From Rathayibacter sp. VKM Ac-2759 (GTDB lineage: Bacteria; Actinomycetota; Actinomycetes; Actinomycetales; Microbacteriaceae), in contig NZ_CP047176.1 of assembly GCF_009834225.1 (NCBI RefSeq), positions 1,612,001 to 1,676,000 of the forward strand: a stretch of DNA of 64,000 nt. The letters run 5' to 3'. Below, in pieces: positions 33,853 through 42,319 of this stretch. Each line of letters opens with the position of its first letter. Within the stretch, counting starts at the first letter, position 1. Below the pieces are notes generated by a model, which searched no databases, was not told where the DNA came from, and worked only from the letters and a program-made list of their open reading frames with translations. Both the position numbers and the translations under genes were made by a program.

Positions 33853-35934
33853 TCACCGACGCCCGGACGCCCCGCCCCGGGCCAGTGCCGCCCGCGTGCT
33901 CTCGCTCGGACGCAGGTCCAGTCGCCGCAGCAGCTGCGCGTTCACCGCGACCACCACGGTGGAGGCCGACATCAGCAGCGCCCCGACCGACATCGGCAGC
34001 ACGAACCCGATCGGCGCGAGGACCCCGGCCGCCAGGGGGACCGAGAGCAGGTTGTAGCCGGCCGCCCACCACAGGTTCTGCGACATCTTCCGGAAGCTCG
34101 CCCGCGACAGATCGATCACCGACAGCACCGAGCGGGGATCGTCGGAGGCGAGGATCACCCCGGCCGAGGCGATCGCGACGTCGGTTCCCGCGCCGATCGC
34201 GATGCCGACGTCGGCCTGCGCGAGCGCAGGGGCGTCGTTCACGCCGTCGCCGACCATGGCGACCCGGCGGCCCTCCTTCTGCAGTGCGGCCACCGTCGCG
34301 GCCTTGTCCTCGGGCTTCACCCCGGCGAAGACCCGGCCGATGCCGAGCTCCGCGGCGACGGAGGCGGCGACGGCCTCTGCGTCCCCCGTGACCATCACGA
34401 CCTCCACGCCGACGGCGTCCAGGGCGCGCACGGCCTGGCGCGACTCCTCCCGCACCTCGTCGGCGAGACCGAGAGCGCCGATCACCGCGCCGTCCCGGAG
34501 CACGTGCAGGATGATCATCCCCTCCGCCTCCCACGCCCCGGTCTGCTCGAGCGCGGACGCTCCGTGAGCGTGCAGCAGGCTCGGCCCGCCGACTCCGATC
34601 GCGACGCCGTCGACCACAGCGGTGACCCCCACCGAGGTCGACGCCTCGAACGCCGTCGCGACCGGTACCCGCAGGCCGCGCCTCGCCGCCGCGGAGGTGA
34701 TGGCGCGCGCGAGGGGGTGCTCGCTGTCCGCCTCGACGGCCGCCGCGATCGCGAGGACGTCGTCCTCGGTCAGCGGTCCCTCGGCGAGGACGGCGGACAC
34801 GGTGGGCTCGCCCTTCGTGAGCGTGCCGGTCTTGTCGAAGAGGACCGTGTCGACGGTGCGCATGCTCTCGAGCGCGAGCCGGTCCTTCACCAGGACCCCG
34901 CCCTTCGCCGCCCGCTCCGTCGCGATCGACACGACGAGGGGGATCGCGAGGCCCAGCGCGTGCGGGCAGGCGATCACGAGGACGGTGATGGTGCGGATCA
35001 CGGCGTCGTCGGGGCGTCCCAGGAGGCTCCACACGAGCGCGGTGATCGCGGCCGAGCCGAGCGCGAACCAGAACAGCCGGCCGGCGGCGACGTCCGCGAT
35101 CCGCTGAGCACGCGAGGTCGAGTCCTGGGCCTGCGTCACCAGGCGACGGATGCCCGCCAGGGCGGTCTCGTCGCCGACCGCGGTCACCTCGACCCGCAGG
35201 GCGGTGTCGGTCGAGACCGTGCCCGCGACGACGGAGGCGCCCGGGCCGCGGCTCACGGGGCGCGACTCGCCCGTGATCATCGACTCGTCCACCTCCGCGG
35301 TGCCCTCGACGACTCGGCCGTCCGCCGGGATCCGCCCGCCTGGACGGACGACGACGACGTCTCCCCGCTCGAGAGCGGAGGGGGCGACCCGTTCGACGGC
35401 GCCGTCGCGCAGCCGTTCGGCCTCGTCGGGCAGGAGTGCGGCGAGGGACTCGAGCGCGGTCGAGGTCTGGGCGAGAGAGCGCATCTCGATCCAGTGCCCG
35501 AGGAGCATGATCACGATCAGGAGCGCGAGCTCCCACCAGAAGTCGAGTGCGTGGTCGAGCACGCCGACGCTCGCGCCCCACGAGGCGACGAACGCGACCG
35601 TGATGGCCAGGGCGATCAGCAGCATCATCCCGGGAGTCCGCGCCCGCAGCTCCGACACCGCCCCCTGGAGGAACGGCCGCCCGCCCCAGAGGTACATCAC
35701 GGTCCCGGCGACCGGTGAGATGCACGCCGTCCACGCCCCCGGGAGGGAGTAGCCCACGATCATCGCGAACATCCCGCTGAACCCGATCACCGGCGCCGCC
35801 AGCGCGAGCATGATCCAGAACAGGCGCCGGAACTGCGCGACGTGGTCGCCGTGCCCGCCCGCGTGTCCGTCGCTCATCGTGTGACCCGAGTGCACGTCCG
35901 TGCTCCCGGTGTGCTGCACCTCGTGCTGCGTCAT
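33853..35934 (-). CDS. CopB-like heavy-metal P1B-type ATPase (CPH motif)
   Basis: 693 aa. A His-rich cytoplasmic N-terminus (VHSGHTMSDGHAGGHGDH) replaces the usual CxxC metal-binding domain. Eight or so membrane helices include the transport motif IACPHALGLAIP; Cys-Pro-His marks the CopB subclass (Cu and Ag export). Catalytic parts are TGES (actuator), DKTGTLTKGEP with the phosphorylated Asp, and GDGVNDAPALAQADVG (hinge). It exports copper or silver to the outside. GGGAGGAC precedes the ATG at 35934, and a CsoR-type operator lies 33 bp upstream. No CsoR or CopZ gene is in the window. Confidence 0.93.
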   Translation of the reverse strand: MTQHEVQHTGSTDVHSGHTMSDGHAGGHGDHVAQFRRLFWIMLALAAPVIGFSGMFAMIVGYSLPGAWTACISPVAGTVMYLWGGRPFLQGAVSELRARTPGMMLLIALAITVAFVASWGASVGVLDHALDFWWELALLIVIMLLGHWIEMRSLAQTSTALESLAALLPDEAERLRDGAVERVAPSALERGDVVVVRPGGRIPADGRVVEGTAEVDESMITGESRPVSRGPGASVVAGTVSTDTALRVEVTAVGDETALAGIRRLVTQAQDSTSRAQRIADVAAGRLFWFALGSAAITALVWSLLGRPDDAVIRTITVLVIACPHALGLAIPLVVSIATERAAKGGVLVKDRLALESMRTVDTVLFDKTGTLTKGEPTVSAVLAEGPLTEDDVLAIAAAVEADSEHPLARAITSAAARRGLRVPVATAFEASTSVGVTAVVDGVAIGVGGPSLLHAHGASALEQTGAWEAEGMIILHVLRDGAVIGALGLADEVREESRQAVRALDAVGVEVVMVTGDAEAVAASVAAELGIGRVFAGVKPEDKAATVAALQKEGRRVAMVGDGVNDAPALAQADVGIAIGAGTDVAIASAGVILASDDPRSVLSVIDLSRASFRKMSQNLWWAAGYNLLSVPLAAGVLAPIGFVLPMSVGALLMSASTVVVAVNAQLLRRLDLRPSESTRAALARGGASGRR

Positions 35935-35966
35935 GGTCGTCCTCCCGATCGCCGTGCGGGGCACTG

Positions 35967-35983
35967 ATACCCCCGGGGGGTAT
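35967..35983. promoter_or_regulatory. CsoR-like copper operator
   Basis: ATACCCCCGGGGGGTAT is a near-perfect palindrome (ATACCCCC / GGGGGGTAT) matching the G-tract pseudopalindromes bound by CsoR copper repressors in actinobacteria. It lies between the copper ATPase start and its upstream neighbour, so copper should relieve repression of the ATPase gene. Confidence 0.85.
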
Positions 35984-36142
35984 AGCGTCCACCGGGCTGG
36001 AACATTCCCGCAGCGACCGATCGACGTCACGGGCGGGCGTGTCGCCGCCCGGGACGCTCCCCGCTCCGAGCTGGTCGACGGAGAAGACGACGGAGCGGAC
36101 CGCGGAGCCGACGACGGAGGAGCTCGCCGAGCGATCCCTCCG

Positions 36143-37216
36143 TCACACCCGGTCGTCGGCCCGCGGCCGCACGAGGATCTTCACCGCGGTCTCCCTGTGG
36201 TCGATGAGGGTGTGGAAGCCGCCGTCGATGAGGCGGTCCAGCGGGATGCGCGCGGTGATGAAGGGAGCGAGGTCGACCTTGCCGGACTGCACCAGGGCGA
36301 TCGTCGCGGGGTGGTCGTCGACGTAGGCGATGGTGCCGCGGAGGTCGATCTCCTTCAGCACCAGCTTCTGCATGTCGATGCTCGCGCGGCTGCCCCAGAT
36401 CGAGACGTTCACGATCACCCCGGCGGGCTTCACGGCGTCGATGAGCTGGTCGAGGACGGCGTTGATGCTCGAGCACTCGAAGGCGACGTCCACTCCGTTC
36501 CCGCCGGTGAGCTCGTGCACGCGCGCCAGGAGGTCCTCGGTCATCGGATCGACGACGACGTCGGCGACTCCGGTCTCTCGTGCCATCGCCTGCCGCGCGG
36601 CGCCCGGCTCGGAGATGATCACCCGGACGCCCTCCGCGGTGAGGACCGCGGCGAGCAGGAGCCCGATCGGCCCCGCTCCTCCGATGAGCGCCGTGTCGCC
36701 GCGCCGGGCGCCGCTGCGGGTGAACGCGTGGTGCCCGACCGCGAGCGGCTCGATCAGCGCCGCCTGGTCGAGCGGGATGTCGCCGATCGGATGCACCCAG
36801 CGCCGGTCGACGACGACCTTCTCGCTGAGCCCGCCTCCGCCTCCGGCGAGCCCGATGAAGCCCATGCTCGTGCAGAGGTTGTAGTGGCCGGCCAGGCACG
36901 GAGCGCAGTGCCCGCAGACGAAGTAGGGCTCCACGACGACGTTCGCGCCGACCTCCAGGTCGGTGACCCCGTCGCCGAGGGCGCTGACCGTGCCGCTGAA
37001 CTCGTGCCCCATCGTGACCGGCACCTGCTCGTGCGTCAGCGGATGCGGGTGGCCCGCCGGCGGGATGAAGATCGGGCCCTCGAGGTACTCGTGCAGGTCG
37101 GTGCCGCAGATGCCGCACCAGGCGACGTCGATGGCGACGGCTCCGGGGCGGAGCTCCGGCTCGGCGACGTCGTCGATGCGGATGTCGTGGGGGCCGTGGA
37201 AGCGTGCTGCTCTCAT
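36143..37216 (-). CDS. Zinc-dependent alcohol dehydrogenase, 2,3-butanediol dehydrogenase-like
   Basis: 357 aa medium-chain dehydrogenase. The catalytic zinc ligands are in CGICGTDLHEYLEG and MGHEFSGTV. The structural zinc site is CGHCAPCLAGHYNLC. The Rossmann part has TALIGGAGPIGLL and a DVAFECSS strand. The long insert GPIFIPPAGHPHPLTHEQVP is typical of (R,R)-butanediol dehydrogenases, which interconvert acetoin and 2,3-butanediol with NAD(H); glucitol-type activity is an alternative. The start at 37216 faces the second USP gene across a 235-bp region with DevR-like boxes. Such reductases serve as electron sinks at low oxygen, which fits the surrounding genes. Confidence 0.88.
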   Translation of the reverse strand: MRAARFHGPHDIRIDDVAEPELRPGAVAIDVAWCGICGTDLHEYLEGPIFIPPAGHPHPLTHEQVPVTMGHEFSGTVSALGDGVTDLEVGANVVVEPYFVCGHCAPCLAGHYNLCTSMGFIGLAGGGGGLSEKVVVDRRWVHPIGDIPLDQAALIEPLAVGHHAFTRSGARRGDTALIGGAGPIGLLLAAVLTAEGVRVIISEPGAARQAMARETGVADVVVDPMTEDLLARVHELTGGNGVDVAFECSSINAVLDQLIDAVKPAGVIVNVSIWGSRASIDMQKLVLKEIDLRGTIAYVDDHPATIALVQSGKVDLAPFITARIPLDRLIDGGFHTLIDHRETAVKILVRPRADDRV

Positions 37217-37300
37217 GAGGGTCTCGTTCCGGGTCGTGGGGCGTGGGGTGGTCCGGGAGTCGCGACGACGGCTCGACGAGGACGACGACTGCCTCCGACG

Positions 37301-37369
37301 CTAGGTCCCTCCCGGCGCGGCCCCGGTGCCGAAGGTCCCCCCCTCGTGACGAGGCGGGACCTTCGCCTC
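37301..37369. promoter_or_regulatory. DevR-like boxes in the divergent adh-usp control region
   Basis: GAAGGTCCC (37331-37339) and GGGACCTTC (37356-37364) form a perfect inverted repeat. Read outward, they give GGGGGACCTTCGGCACC on the minus strand and GCGGGACCTTCGCC on the plus strand, both like DosR boxes. CTAGGTCCCT (37301-37310) is a third partial box. The 16-nt spacer also pairs internally (CCTCG/CGAGG). Because both flanking genes diverge from here, a terminator is unlikely. Confidence 0.55.
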
Positions 37370-37451
37370 TGCCGCGCCACCCCGCGGGCGCGCAGACTCG
37401 ACGCAGGACCCCACCGCCGCACCGCGCGGCACCGGGCCGGAATCGAGCGTC

Positions 37452-38315
37452 GTGAACGCGCCCATCGTCGTCGGACTCTCCGACTCCTCCCACAGCCGCG
37501 CCGCCCTCGACTGGGCGCTGCACCGCGCCACGCGCTCCGGCGCTCCGGTCCTGGCCGTCTTCGTCTCCGACACGGACGCCGCGGCCGGCCACCCCGGCGC
37601 CGCCGCCGTCCAGGCCGCCCACGGCGAGGTCGTCCTCGCCCGTGACGCGTTCGGCTCCGCGGCGAAGGCGCCCGACATCGAGGTCACCACGGCCCTCCGC
37701 CGGGGCCGCCCCGTCGATGTGCTGACCGAGGACGCCCGCGGCGCCCGGATGATCGTCGTCGGCACCCACGACGACCACGGCGGATCCGGGACCAGCACCC
37801 GGCACTCGCCCGCCGTGGATCTCGCGGCCCGCTCCACCGCGCCGGTCGCGGTCGTCCCGCTCCCCGAGTCGGGGCACCACGGAGGCGTCCTCGTCGGCAT
37901 CGACGGATCGCCCGCCGCCCGCGCGGCCGTCCTGTTCGCCGCCCGCGACGCCGCCGAGCTCGACGAGCCGCTCACCATCGTCCACGTCTGGACGCCGCTG
38001 CAGGCCTGGGTCCCCGGCTTCGTGCCGGATCAGGGCTTCTACGATCTGCTCCGCGTCGCCAGCCTCGACATGCTCGCCGACGAGGTCGCGGCCGTCCGCG
38101 AGCAGTTCCCGCGGCTGCTCGTGCACACCGTGTCCGAGACGGGCGACCCCGCGACCGTCCTCACGCGTCTCGGCAGTCACGCCCTCGAGATCGTCGTCGG
38201 CGCGACGGCACGGCACGGCCTCGAGCGCCTCCTGCTCGGCTCCGTCGCCCACGACACCCTCCGCGGCGCCTCCCGCCCCGTGATCGTCGTCCCCGACCCC
38301 GCCGTCGCCTCGTGA
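37452..38315 (+). CDS. Two-domain universal stress protein
   Basis: 287 aa with two UspA domains (about 1-137 and 146-285). The second keeps the ATP loop GATARHGLERLLLGSVAHD; the first loop is degenerate (GTHDDHGGSGTSTRHS). The domain start motifs are IVVGLSDSSHSRAALDWAL and VLVGIDGSPAARAAVLFAA. It probably acts in stress or dormancy like DosR-regulon USPs. GTG is the start; no clear Shine-Dalgarno sequence is visible. It is divergent from the alcohol dehydrogenase and followed by a PPOX-type gene. Confidence 0.9.
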   Translation: MNAPIVVGLSDSSHSRAALDWALHRATRSGAPVLAVFVSDTDAAAGHPGAAAVQAAHGEVVLARDAFGSAAKAPDIEVTTALRRGRPVDVLTEDARGARMIVVGTHDDHGGSGTSTRHSPAVDLAARSTAPVAVVPLPESGHHGGVLVGIDGSPAARAAVLFAARDAAELDEPLTIVHVWTPLQAWVPGFVPDQGFYDLLRVASLDMLADEVAAVREQFPRLLVHTVSETGDPATVLTRLGSHALEIVVGATARHGLERLLLGSVAHDTLRGASRPVIVVPDPAVAS

Positions 38316-38344
38316 CTGCGACCCGGACACCCCGGAAGGGCCCC

Positions 38345-38848
38345 ATGACCACCGACTCCAACACGACCCTGCGCGAGCTGACCGCCGACGAGTGCTGGCG
38401 CCTCGCGCGGTCGAGCGACATCGGCCGCCTCGCGGTCATCGATCACCGCCCCGCCCCCCGCGGCCCGAGTGCCGCGATCGTCCCCGTCAACTTCCTCGTG
38501 CACGACGGAGCGATCTACTTCCGCAGCGGTCCGGGCAGCAAGATGATCGACATCACCCAGCACCCGCGTGTCGCCTTCGAGTTCGACGGCCACCGGGGTC
38601 GGCGCCACTGGAGCGTCGTCGTCCACGGCGACGCCCACCGCCTGAACTCCGACATCGACATCGAGAACTCCGGCATCCAGCAGCTCGAGGCGTTCCACGA
38701 TGACGACAAGAACAACTTCGTGCGCATCGACGTCGAGTCGATCACCGGACGGTCCTTCTTCCGCTGGCCCGTCTACCGGCTTCGCCGGGCACTCCGCGAG
38801 TTCCGGGCGCGCCGCCCCGACCCGGCCAGCCTGCGCACCGCGGAGTAG
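38345..38848 (+). CDS. Pyridoxamine 5'-phosphate oxidase-fold flavin protein
   Basis: 167 aa split-barrel: ELTADECWRLARSSDIGRLA, then AIVPVNFLVHDGAIYFRSGP and SKMIDITQHPRVAFEFDG are hallmarks of the PPOX/nitroimidazole-reductase-like group that binds FMN or F420. Members near USP genes in mycobacteria belong to the DosR regulon. The chosen ATG has GGAAGGG in front; a GTG at 38312 overlapping the USP stop is a possible longer start. It is probably co-transcribed with the USP gene. Confidence 0.83.
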   Translation: MTTDSNTTLRELTADECWRLARSSDIGRLAVIDHRPAPRGPSAAIVPVNFLVHDGAIYFRSGPGSKMIDITQHPRVAFEFDGHRGRRHWSVVVHGDAHRLNSDIDIENSGIQQLEAFHDDDKNNFVRIDVESITGRSFFRWPVYRLRRALREFRARRPDPASLRTAE

Positions 38849-39010
38849 GCGCGACGACCCCCGGACGGCGGCGCTCGAGAACCTCGGCGTCGCCGTTCGG
38901 CGTGCCAGGACGCTCCCGCGGCGCGTCGCCCGCACCGGGATCGTCGAGTCCTCGGCCGCGAGCGGAGGCGGTCCTGCGGGACGGCCGCAGAGCCCGGGCG
39001 CAGGAGACTC

Positions 39011-39064
39011 TTGCGCGCCTGGTACTCAGCGATACTATGTACCGGTAGTCAGCATCGCTGAGTA
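39011..39064 (+). promoter_or_regulatory. Promoter with PadR-type operator
   Basis: TACTCAGCGAT (39023-39033) and ATCGCTGAGTA (39054-39064) are perfect 11-bp inverted repeats 20 bp apart. TTGCGC (39011-39016) and TACTAT (39033-39038) are a plausible -35/-10 pair 16 bp apart, so the left arm overlaps the -10 region. A smaller palindrome TACCGGTA sits in the middle. The first gene of the operon is a PadR repressor, so autoregulation is likely. Confidence 0.78.
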
Positions 39065-39084
39065 GCAGTCGCCCAGGAGGATCC

Positions 39085-39423
39085 GTGCCGAAACAGGAGA
39101 CCGAGATGCTCAAGGGCATCCTCGAGGGGATCGTCCTCGCCGTGCTCGTGGACCGTCCGGCCCACGGGTACGAGATCACCGCCTGGCTCCGGGAGCAGGG
39201 CTTCGCCGACATCGCCGAGGGCACGGTCTACGCGCTGCTCGTCCGGATCGAGCAGCGCGGATTCGTCGATGTCGAGAAGGTCCCGTCCGAGAAGGGCCCG
39301 CCTCGCAAGGTGTTCTCCCTGAACGCCCGGGGCCAGGAGCAGCTCGACGGCTTCTGGCAGGCGTGGAGCTTCCTCGCCGCTCGACTCGACCACCTCAAGA
39401 GCCGCACGAACGGACAGGACTGA
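39085..39423 (+). CDS. PadR-family transcriptional regulator
   Basis: 112 aa winged helix: MLKGILEGIVLAVLVDRPAH then GYEITAWLREQGFADIAEGT and VYALLVRIEQRGFV, with wing residues SEKGPPRKVFSLNARGQE. It lacks the long C-terminal dimerisation domain (PadR-s1 size). It probably represses its own efflux operon and is released by the drug. Strong CAGGAGG precedes the GTG. The next gene starts 2 bp after its stop. Confidence 0.92.
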   Translation: MPKQETEMLKGILEGIVLAVLVDRPAHGYEITAWLREQGFADIAEGTVYALLVRIEQRGFVDVEKVPSEKGPPRKVFSLNARGQEQLDGFWQAWSFLAARLDHLKSRTNGQD

Positions 39424-39425
39424 TC

Positions 39426-39803
39426 ATGGCCATCTCCTTCTCTGACATCACCACGAAGCTCATCGGCGACAAGAAGCGCTGGCGGGCGTACAAGGCACGG
39501 ACGGCCTCGCTGCCGACGAGCCACCGCACGGCGATCGACGGCGTCGAGCGCTACCTCATGGTCACCGGCCCCGCCGACGGTGAACAGCTCATGAGGATGC
39601 TGGACGACCTCGCCGATCTGTTCGAGCAGAGTGCCGCGGACGGCACCACGGTCCGGGCGGTGGTCGGCGAGGACGCCGTCGCCTTCGCGGAGGACTTCAA
39701 GGCGAACTACGGTCTGGGCGCCTGGCTCGGCAAGGAGCAGCAGCGCCTCCTCACGGCGATCGACCAGGCCGACGGCGCTGAACGCAGCGGTGAGCCGTCA
39801 TGA
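39426..39803 (+). CDS. DUF1048 family protein
   Basis: 125 aa all-helical small protein: DITTKLIGDKKRWRAYKAR, TAIDGVERYLMVTG and MRMLDDLADLFEQSAADG. DUF1048 genes are commonly linked to PadR regulators and ABC drug exporters, exactly as here; the molecular role is unknown, perhaps accessory to regulation or transport. It is soluble, with no signal peptide. Its stop overlaps the ATPase gene start (ATGA). Confidence 0.85.
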   Translation: MAISFSDITTKLIGDKKRWRAYKARTASLPTSHRTAIDGVERYLMVTGPADGEQLMRMLDDLADLFEQSAADGTTVRAVVGEDAVAFAEDFKANYGLGAWLGKEQQRLLTAIDQADGAERSGEPS

Positions 39804-40576
39804 CCTCCGCCGTCCGCGTCCGCGGGCTCGAGAAGTCCTTCGGTGCCCTCCACGTCCTCCGCGGTGTCGACCTCGATGTCGAGTCCGGGAGTGTCCACGC
39901 CCTGCTCGGATCCAACGGCGCAGGCAAGACGACCCTCATCCGGATCCTCGCCACGCTCGCCAGGGCCGATGCGGGCACCGCGAGCGTGGCCGGCCACGAC
40001 GTCTCCGCTGAGCCCGGAGCCGTTCGCGAGGCGATCAGCCTCACGGGCCAGTCCGCCGCCGTCGACGGGATGCTCACGGGGCGCGAGAATCTCGTCCTGG
40101 TGGCCCGCCTGCGCCACCTCCGCCGGGCGGGCCGGATCGCCGACGACCTGCTCGCCCGCTTCTCCCTGACGGGTGCGGGCCGGCGCCGCGTCTCGACGTA
40201 CTCGGGAGGCATGCGCCGTCGGCTGGACATCGCGATGAGCCTGATCGGCGCACCCGCCGTCGTGTTCCTCGACGAGCCGACGACCGGGCTCGATCCCGAG
40301 GGGCGTCTCGAGGTCTGGGACGCCGTCCGCGCTCTCGCGGCCTCGGGCGCCGCCGTCCTGCTGACCACCCAGCTTCTCGACGAGGCCGAGCAGCTGGCCG
40401 ACCGCCTCTCGATCCTGCACGAGGGCCGCATCATCGCCGAGGGAACCCTCGCCGAGCTCCGGAGCCTCCTCCCGCCCGCCGAGATCGAGTACATCGAGAA
40501 GCGGCCCACGCTCGAGGACGTCTTCCTCGCCGTCATCGGGCACCGGTCCGACACCGACAGGAAGGACGTCGCGTGA
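39800..40576 (+). CDS. ABC transporter ATP-binding protein, drug-exporter type
   Basis: 258 aa ATPase with Walker A LGSNGAGKTTL, signature YSGGMRRRLDI, Walker B VVFLDEPTTGLDPEG, and the DrrA-like tail RPTLEDVFLAVIG. It powers export of a drug-like compound with the permease gene it overlaps. It belongs to the four-gene operon led by the PadR regulator. Confidence 0.93.
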   Translation: MTSAVRVRGLEKSFGALHVLRGVDLDVESGSVHALLGSNGAGKTTLIRILATLARADAGTASVAGHDVSAEPGAVREAISLTGQSAAVDGMLTGRENLVLVARLRHLRRAGRIADDLLARFSLTGAGRRRVSTYSGGMRRRLDIAMSLIGAPAVVFLDEPTTGLDPEGRLEVWDAVRALAASGAAVLLTTQLLDEAEQLADRLSILHEGRIIAEGTLAELRSLLPPAEIEYIEKRPTLEDVFLAVIGHRSDTDRKDVA

Positions 40577-41337
40577 TGTCCGCGCATCCCCTCCGCGACA
40601 CGGCCGTCCTGACCGGCCGCTCGCTGACCCACATCGTCCGCAGTCCCGACACGATCATCACGACGGCGGTGATGCCGATCGCCTTCCTGCTGCTGTTCGT
40701 CTTCGTCCTCGGCGGCGCGATCGACACGGGCGCCACGCCCTACGTCGACTACCTGCTGCCGGGGATCCTCCTCATCACGGTCGCCTCCGGGGTCGCGTAC
40801 ACCTCGTACCGGCTGTTCCTCGATCTGCAGTCCGGCATCGACGAGCGCTTCCGCTCGATGCCCATCGCCCGCCCCGCCGTGCTCTGGGCGCACGTCCTCA
40901 CCTCGCTCGTCGCGAACCTGGTGTCGCTGGTCGTCGTCGTCGCGGCCGCGCTGCTCATGGGGTTCCGGAGCCCAGCGGGAGTCGGCGAGTGGCTGGCCGT
41001 CCTCGGGATCCTGGTCCTGTTCACGCTCGCACTCACCTGGGTCGCGATCATCGCGGGACTGTCGGCGAGCTCGGTGGACGGCGCGAGTGCGTTCTCCTAC
41101 CCCCTCATCCTCCTGCCCTTCATCAGCTCGGCCTTCGTCCCGACGGAGACCATGCCGGCGCCGGTGCGCTGGTTCGCCGAGCACCAGCCTGTGACGCCCC
41201 TCGTCGACTCGCTCCGTGCGCTGCTCGGGGGCCGGTCGCCCGACAGCGACCTGTGGGTCGCCGTCGCCTGGTGCGCCGGCATCCTCGTCGTCGCCGTCGT
41301 CAGCGCGGTCCTCCTCCACCGGCGTCGCACCGGCTGA
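40573..41337 (+). CDS. ABC-2 type permease, DrrB-like
   Basis: 254 aa with six membrane segments, starting IVRSPDTIITTAVMPIAFLL. FVFVLGGAI, YVDYLLPGILLITVASG and FLDLQSGIDERFRSMPIARP are characteristic of DrrB/ABC-2 drug exporters. The start is GTG at 40573 (GTGATG; the ATG one codon later is equally possible) and overlaps the ATPase stop. Last gene of the PadR operon. Confidence 0.92.
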   Translation: MMSAHPLRDTAVLTGRSLTHIVRSPDTIITTAVMPIAFLLLFVFVLGGAIDTGATPYVDYLLPGILLITVASGVAYTSYRLFLDLQSGIDERFRSMPIARPAVLWAHVLTSLVANLVSLVVVVAAALLMGFRSPAGVGEWLAVLGILVLFTLALTWVAIIAGLSASSVDGASAFSYPLILLPFISSAFVPTETMPAPVRWFAEHQPVTPLVDSLRALLGGRSPDSDLWVAVAWCAGILVVAVVSAVLLHRRRTG

Positions 41338-41497
41338 CGCTCTCACCCTCGTCGCCGCCGTCCGCACCGACCCGCACGGCGCCCGGAAGGCGTTCTCCGC
41401 GCGCCGCGATCGCGCTCGGACAGGCGAGCCGACCGGTCGGATCCCGATCCCGAGCCCGCCACTCGCGTCCGTCTCCCGCCTGTCCTACCCTCGGCCC

Positions 41498-41701
41498 ATG
41501 GCCGAGCTCCTCCGCACTCCCGCCGCGGGACCCGTCGGCCACGGGACGAACGGACGCCGGACCAGGGACGATGTCATCCACTCGCCGATGCGCGTCCGCG
41601 ACCACGGCGTCACCGAGGTCGATCCGGAGGCGCGGTGCGGGGTCGAGCGAGTGCCCGGATCGAGTCCGCAGCTCCTCGTGCTGCGACGGGAGGCGACGTG
41701 A
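41498..41701 (+). CDS. Possible small 67-aa protein of unknown function
   Basis: A 67-codon frame beginning MAELLRTPAAGPVGHG and ending LLVLRREAT. TACCCT lies exactly 6 nt before the ATG and the stop overlaps the GTG of the next gene (GTGA). Both support a real coupled leader gene. Against it, the sequence is Arg-rich and of low complexity with no motif I recognise, and the upstream 160 bp (41338-41497) hold nothing else. Confidence 0.35.
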   Translation: MAELLRTPAAGPVGHGTNGRRTRDDVIHSPMRVRDHGVTEVDPEARCGVERVPGSSPQLLVLRREAT

Positions 41702-42288
41702 CCGAGGCCCCTCAGGTGCACGCGGAGACCCGGGAGGACTGGCGCCGCTGGCTGGTCGAGAACCATCGATCGGAGCGGGCGGTGTGGCTGGTGTCGTGGA
41801 AGAAGGCGACCGGACGGCCCGCGGTGAGCTACGACGACGCGGTCTCCGAGGCGCTCGCCGTCGGGTGGGTCGACAGCCGGCCGCGCAGGCTCGACGACGA
41901 GCGGACGATGCTCTCCTTCACCCCGCGGAAGCCCACGAGCGCCTGGTCCCGGCCCAACAAGCTGCGCGTCGACCGGCTCCGGAGCGAGGGAGCGATGCTC
42001 CCGTCTGGCGAAGAGGTCATCGCCGCGGCGATCGCCAACGGCGCCTGGGCGCTCCTGGACGACGTCGAGGATCTGGTGATCCCTCCGGACCTGGCCGTCG
42101 CGTTCGCCGAGCACGAGAACGCGGAGCGGCACTGGAACGCGTTCCCCCGCTCGGCGCGCCGGGGGATCCTCGAGTGGATCGTCCAGGCGAAGAGGCCCGA
42201 GACCCGGGAGCGCCGCGTGCGCGAGACCGCTCGGCTCGCGGAGAGCGATCAGCGCGCTGCGCAGTGGAGCCCGAAGGAGCGTCCCTGA
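41698..42288 (+). CDS. YdeI/OmpD-associated family protein (bacteriocin-protection type)
   Basis: 196 aa. It has the YdeI-like start HAETREDWRRWLVENH with RAVWLVSWKKATGRPAVSYD and the conserved EALAVGWVDSRPRRLDDER, LSFTPRKPTSAWSRPNK and a helical tail ending in ETARLAES. The family is linked to peptide or bacteriocin tolerance in enterobacteria; in actinobacteria the function is unproven. GGGAGGC precedes the GTG at 41698. Confidence 0.85.
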   Translation: MTEAPQVHAETREDWRRWLVENHRSERAVWLVSWKKATGRPAVSYDDAVSEALAVGWVDSRPRRLDDERTMLSFTPRKPTSAWSRPNKLRVDRLRSEGAMLPSGEEVIAAAIANGAWALLDDVEDLVIPPDLAVAFAEHENAERHWNAFPRSARRGILEWIVQAKRPETRERRVRETARLAESDQRAAQWSPKERP

Positions 42289-42319
42289 GGGGAGCGGTGC
42301 CCGGCGGTCGGGCGGGCGC

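Noticed and set aside
37331..37364. Terminator hairpin GAAGGTCCC/GGGACCTTC
   Set aside because: Both neighbouring genes are transcribed away from it, so a regulatory site is more sensible.
38312..38344. GTG start for the PPOX-fold gene overlapping the USP stop
   Set aside because: Possible by GTGA overlap, but the ATG at 38345 has a good GGAAGGG site and gives the usual family N-terminus.
41216..41497. Upstream part of the frame ending at 41701
   Set aside because: It overlaps the end of the ABC permease gene in another frame and has shadow composition; only the last 67 codons are kept as doubtful.
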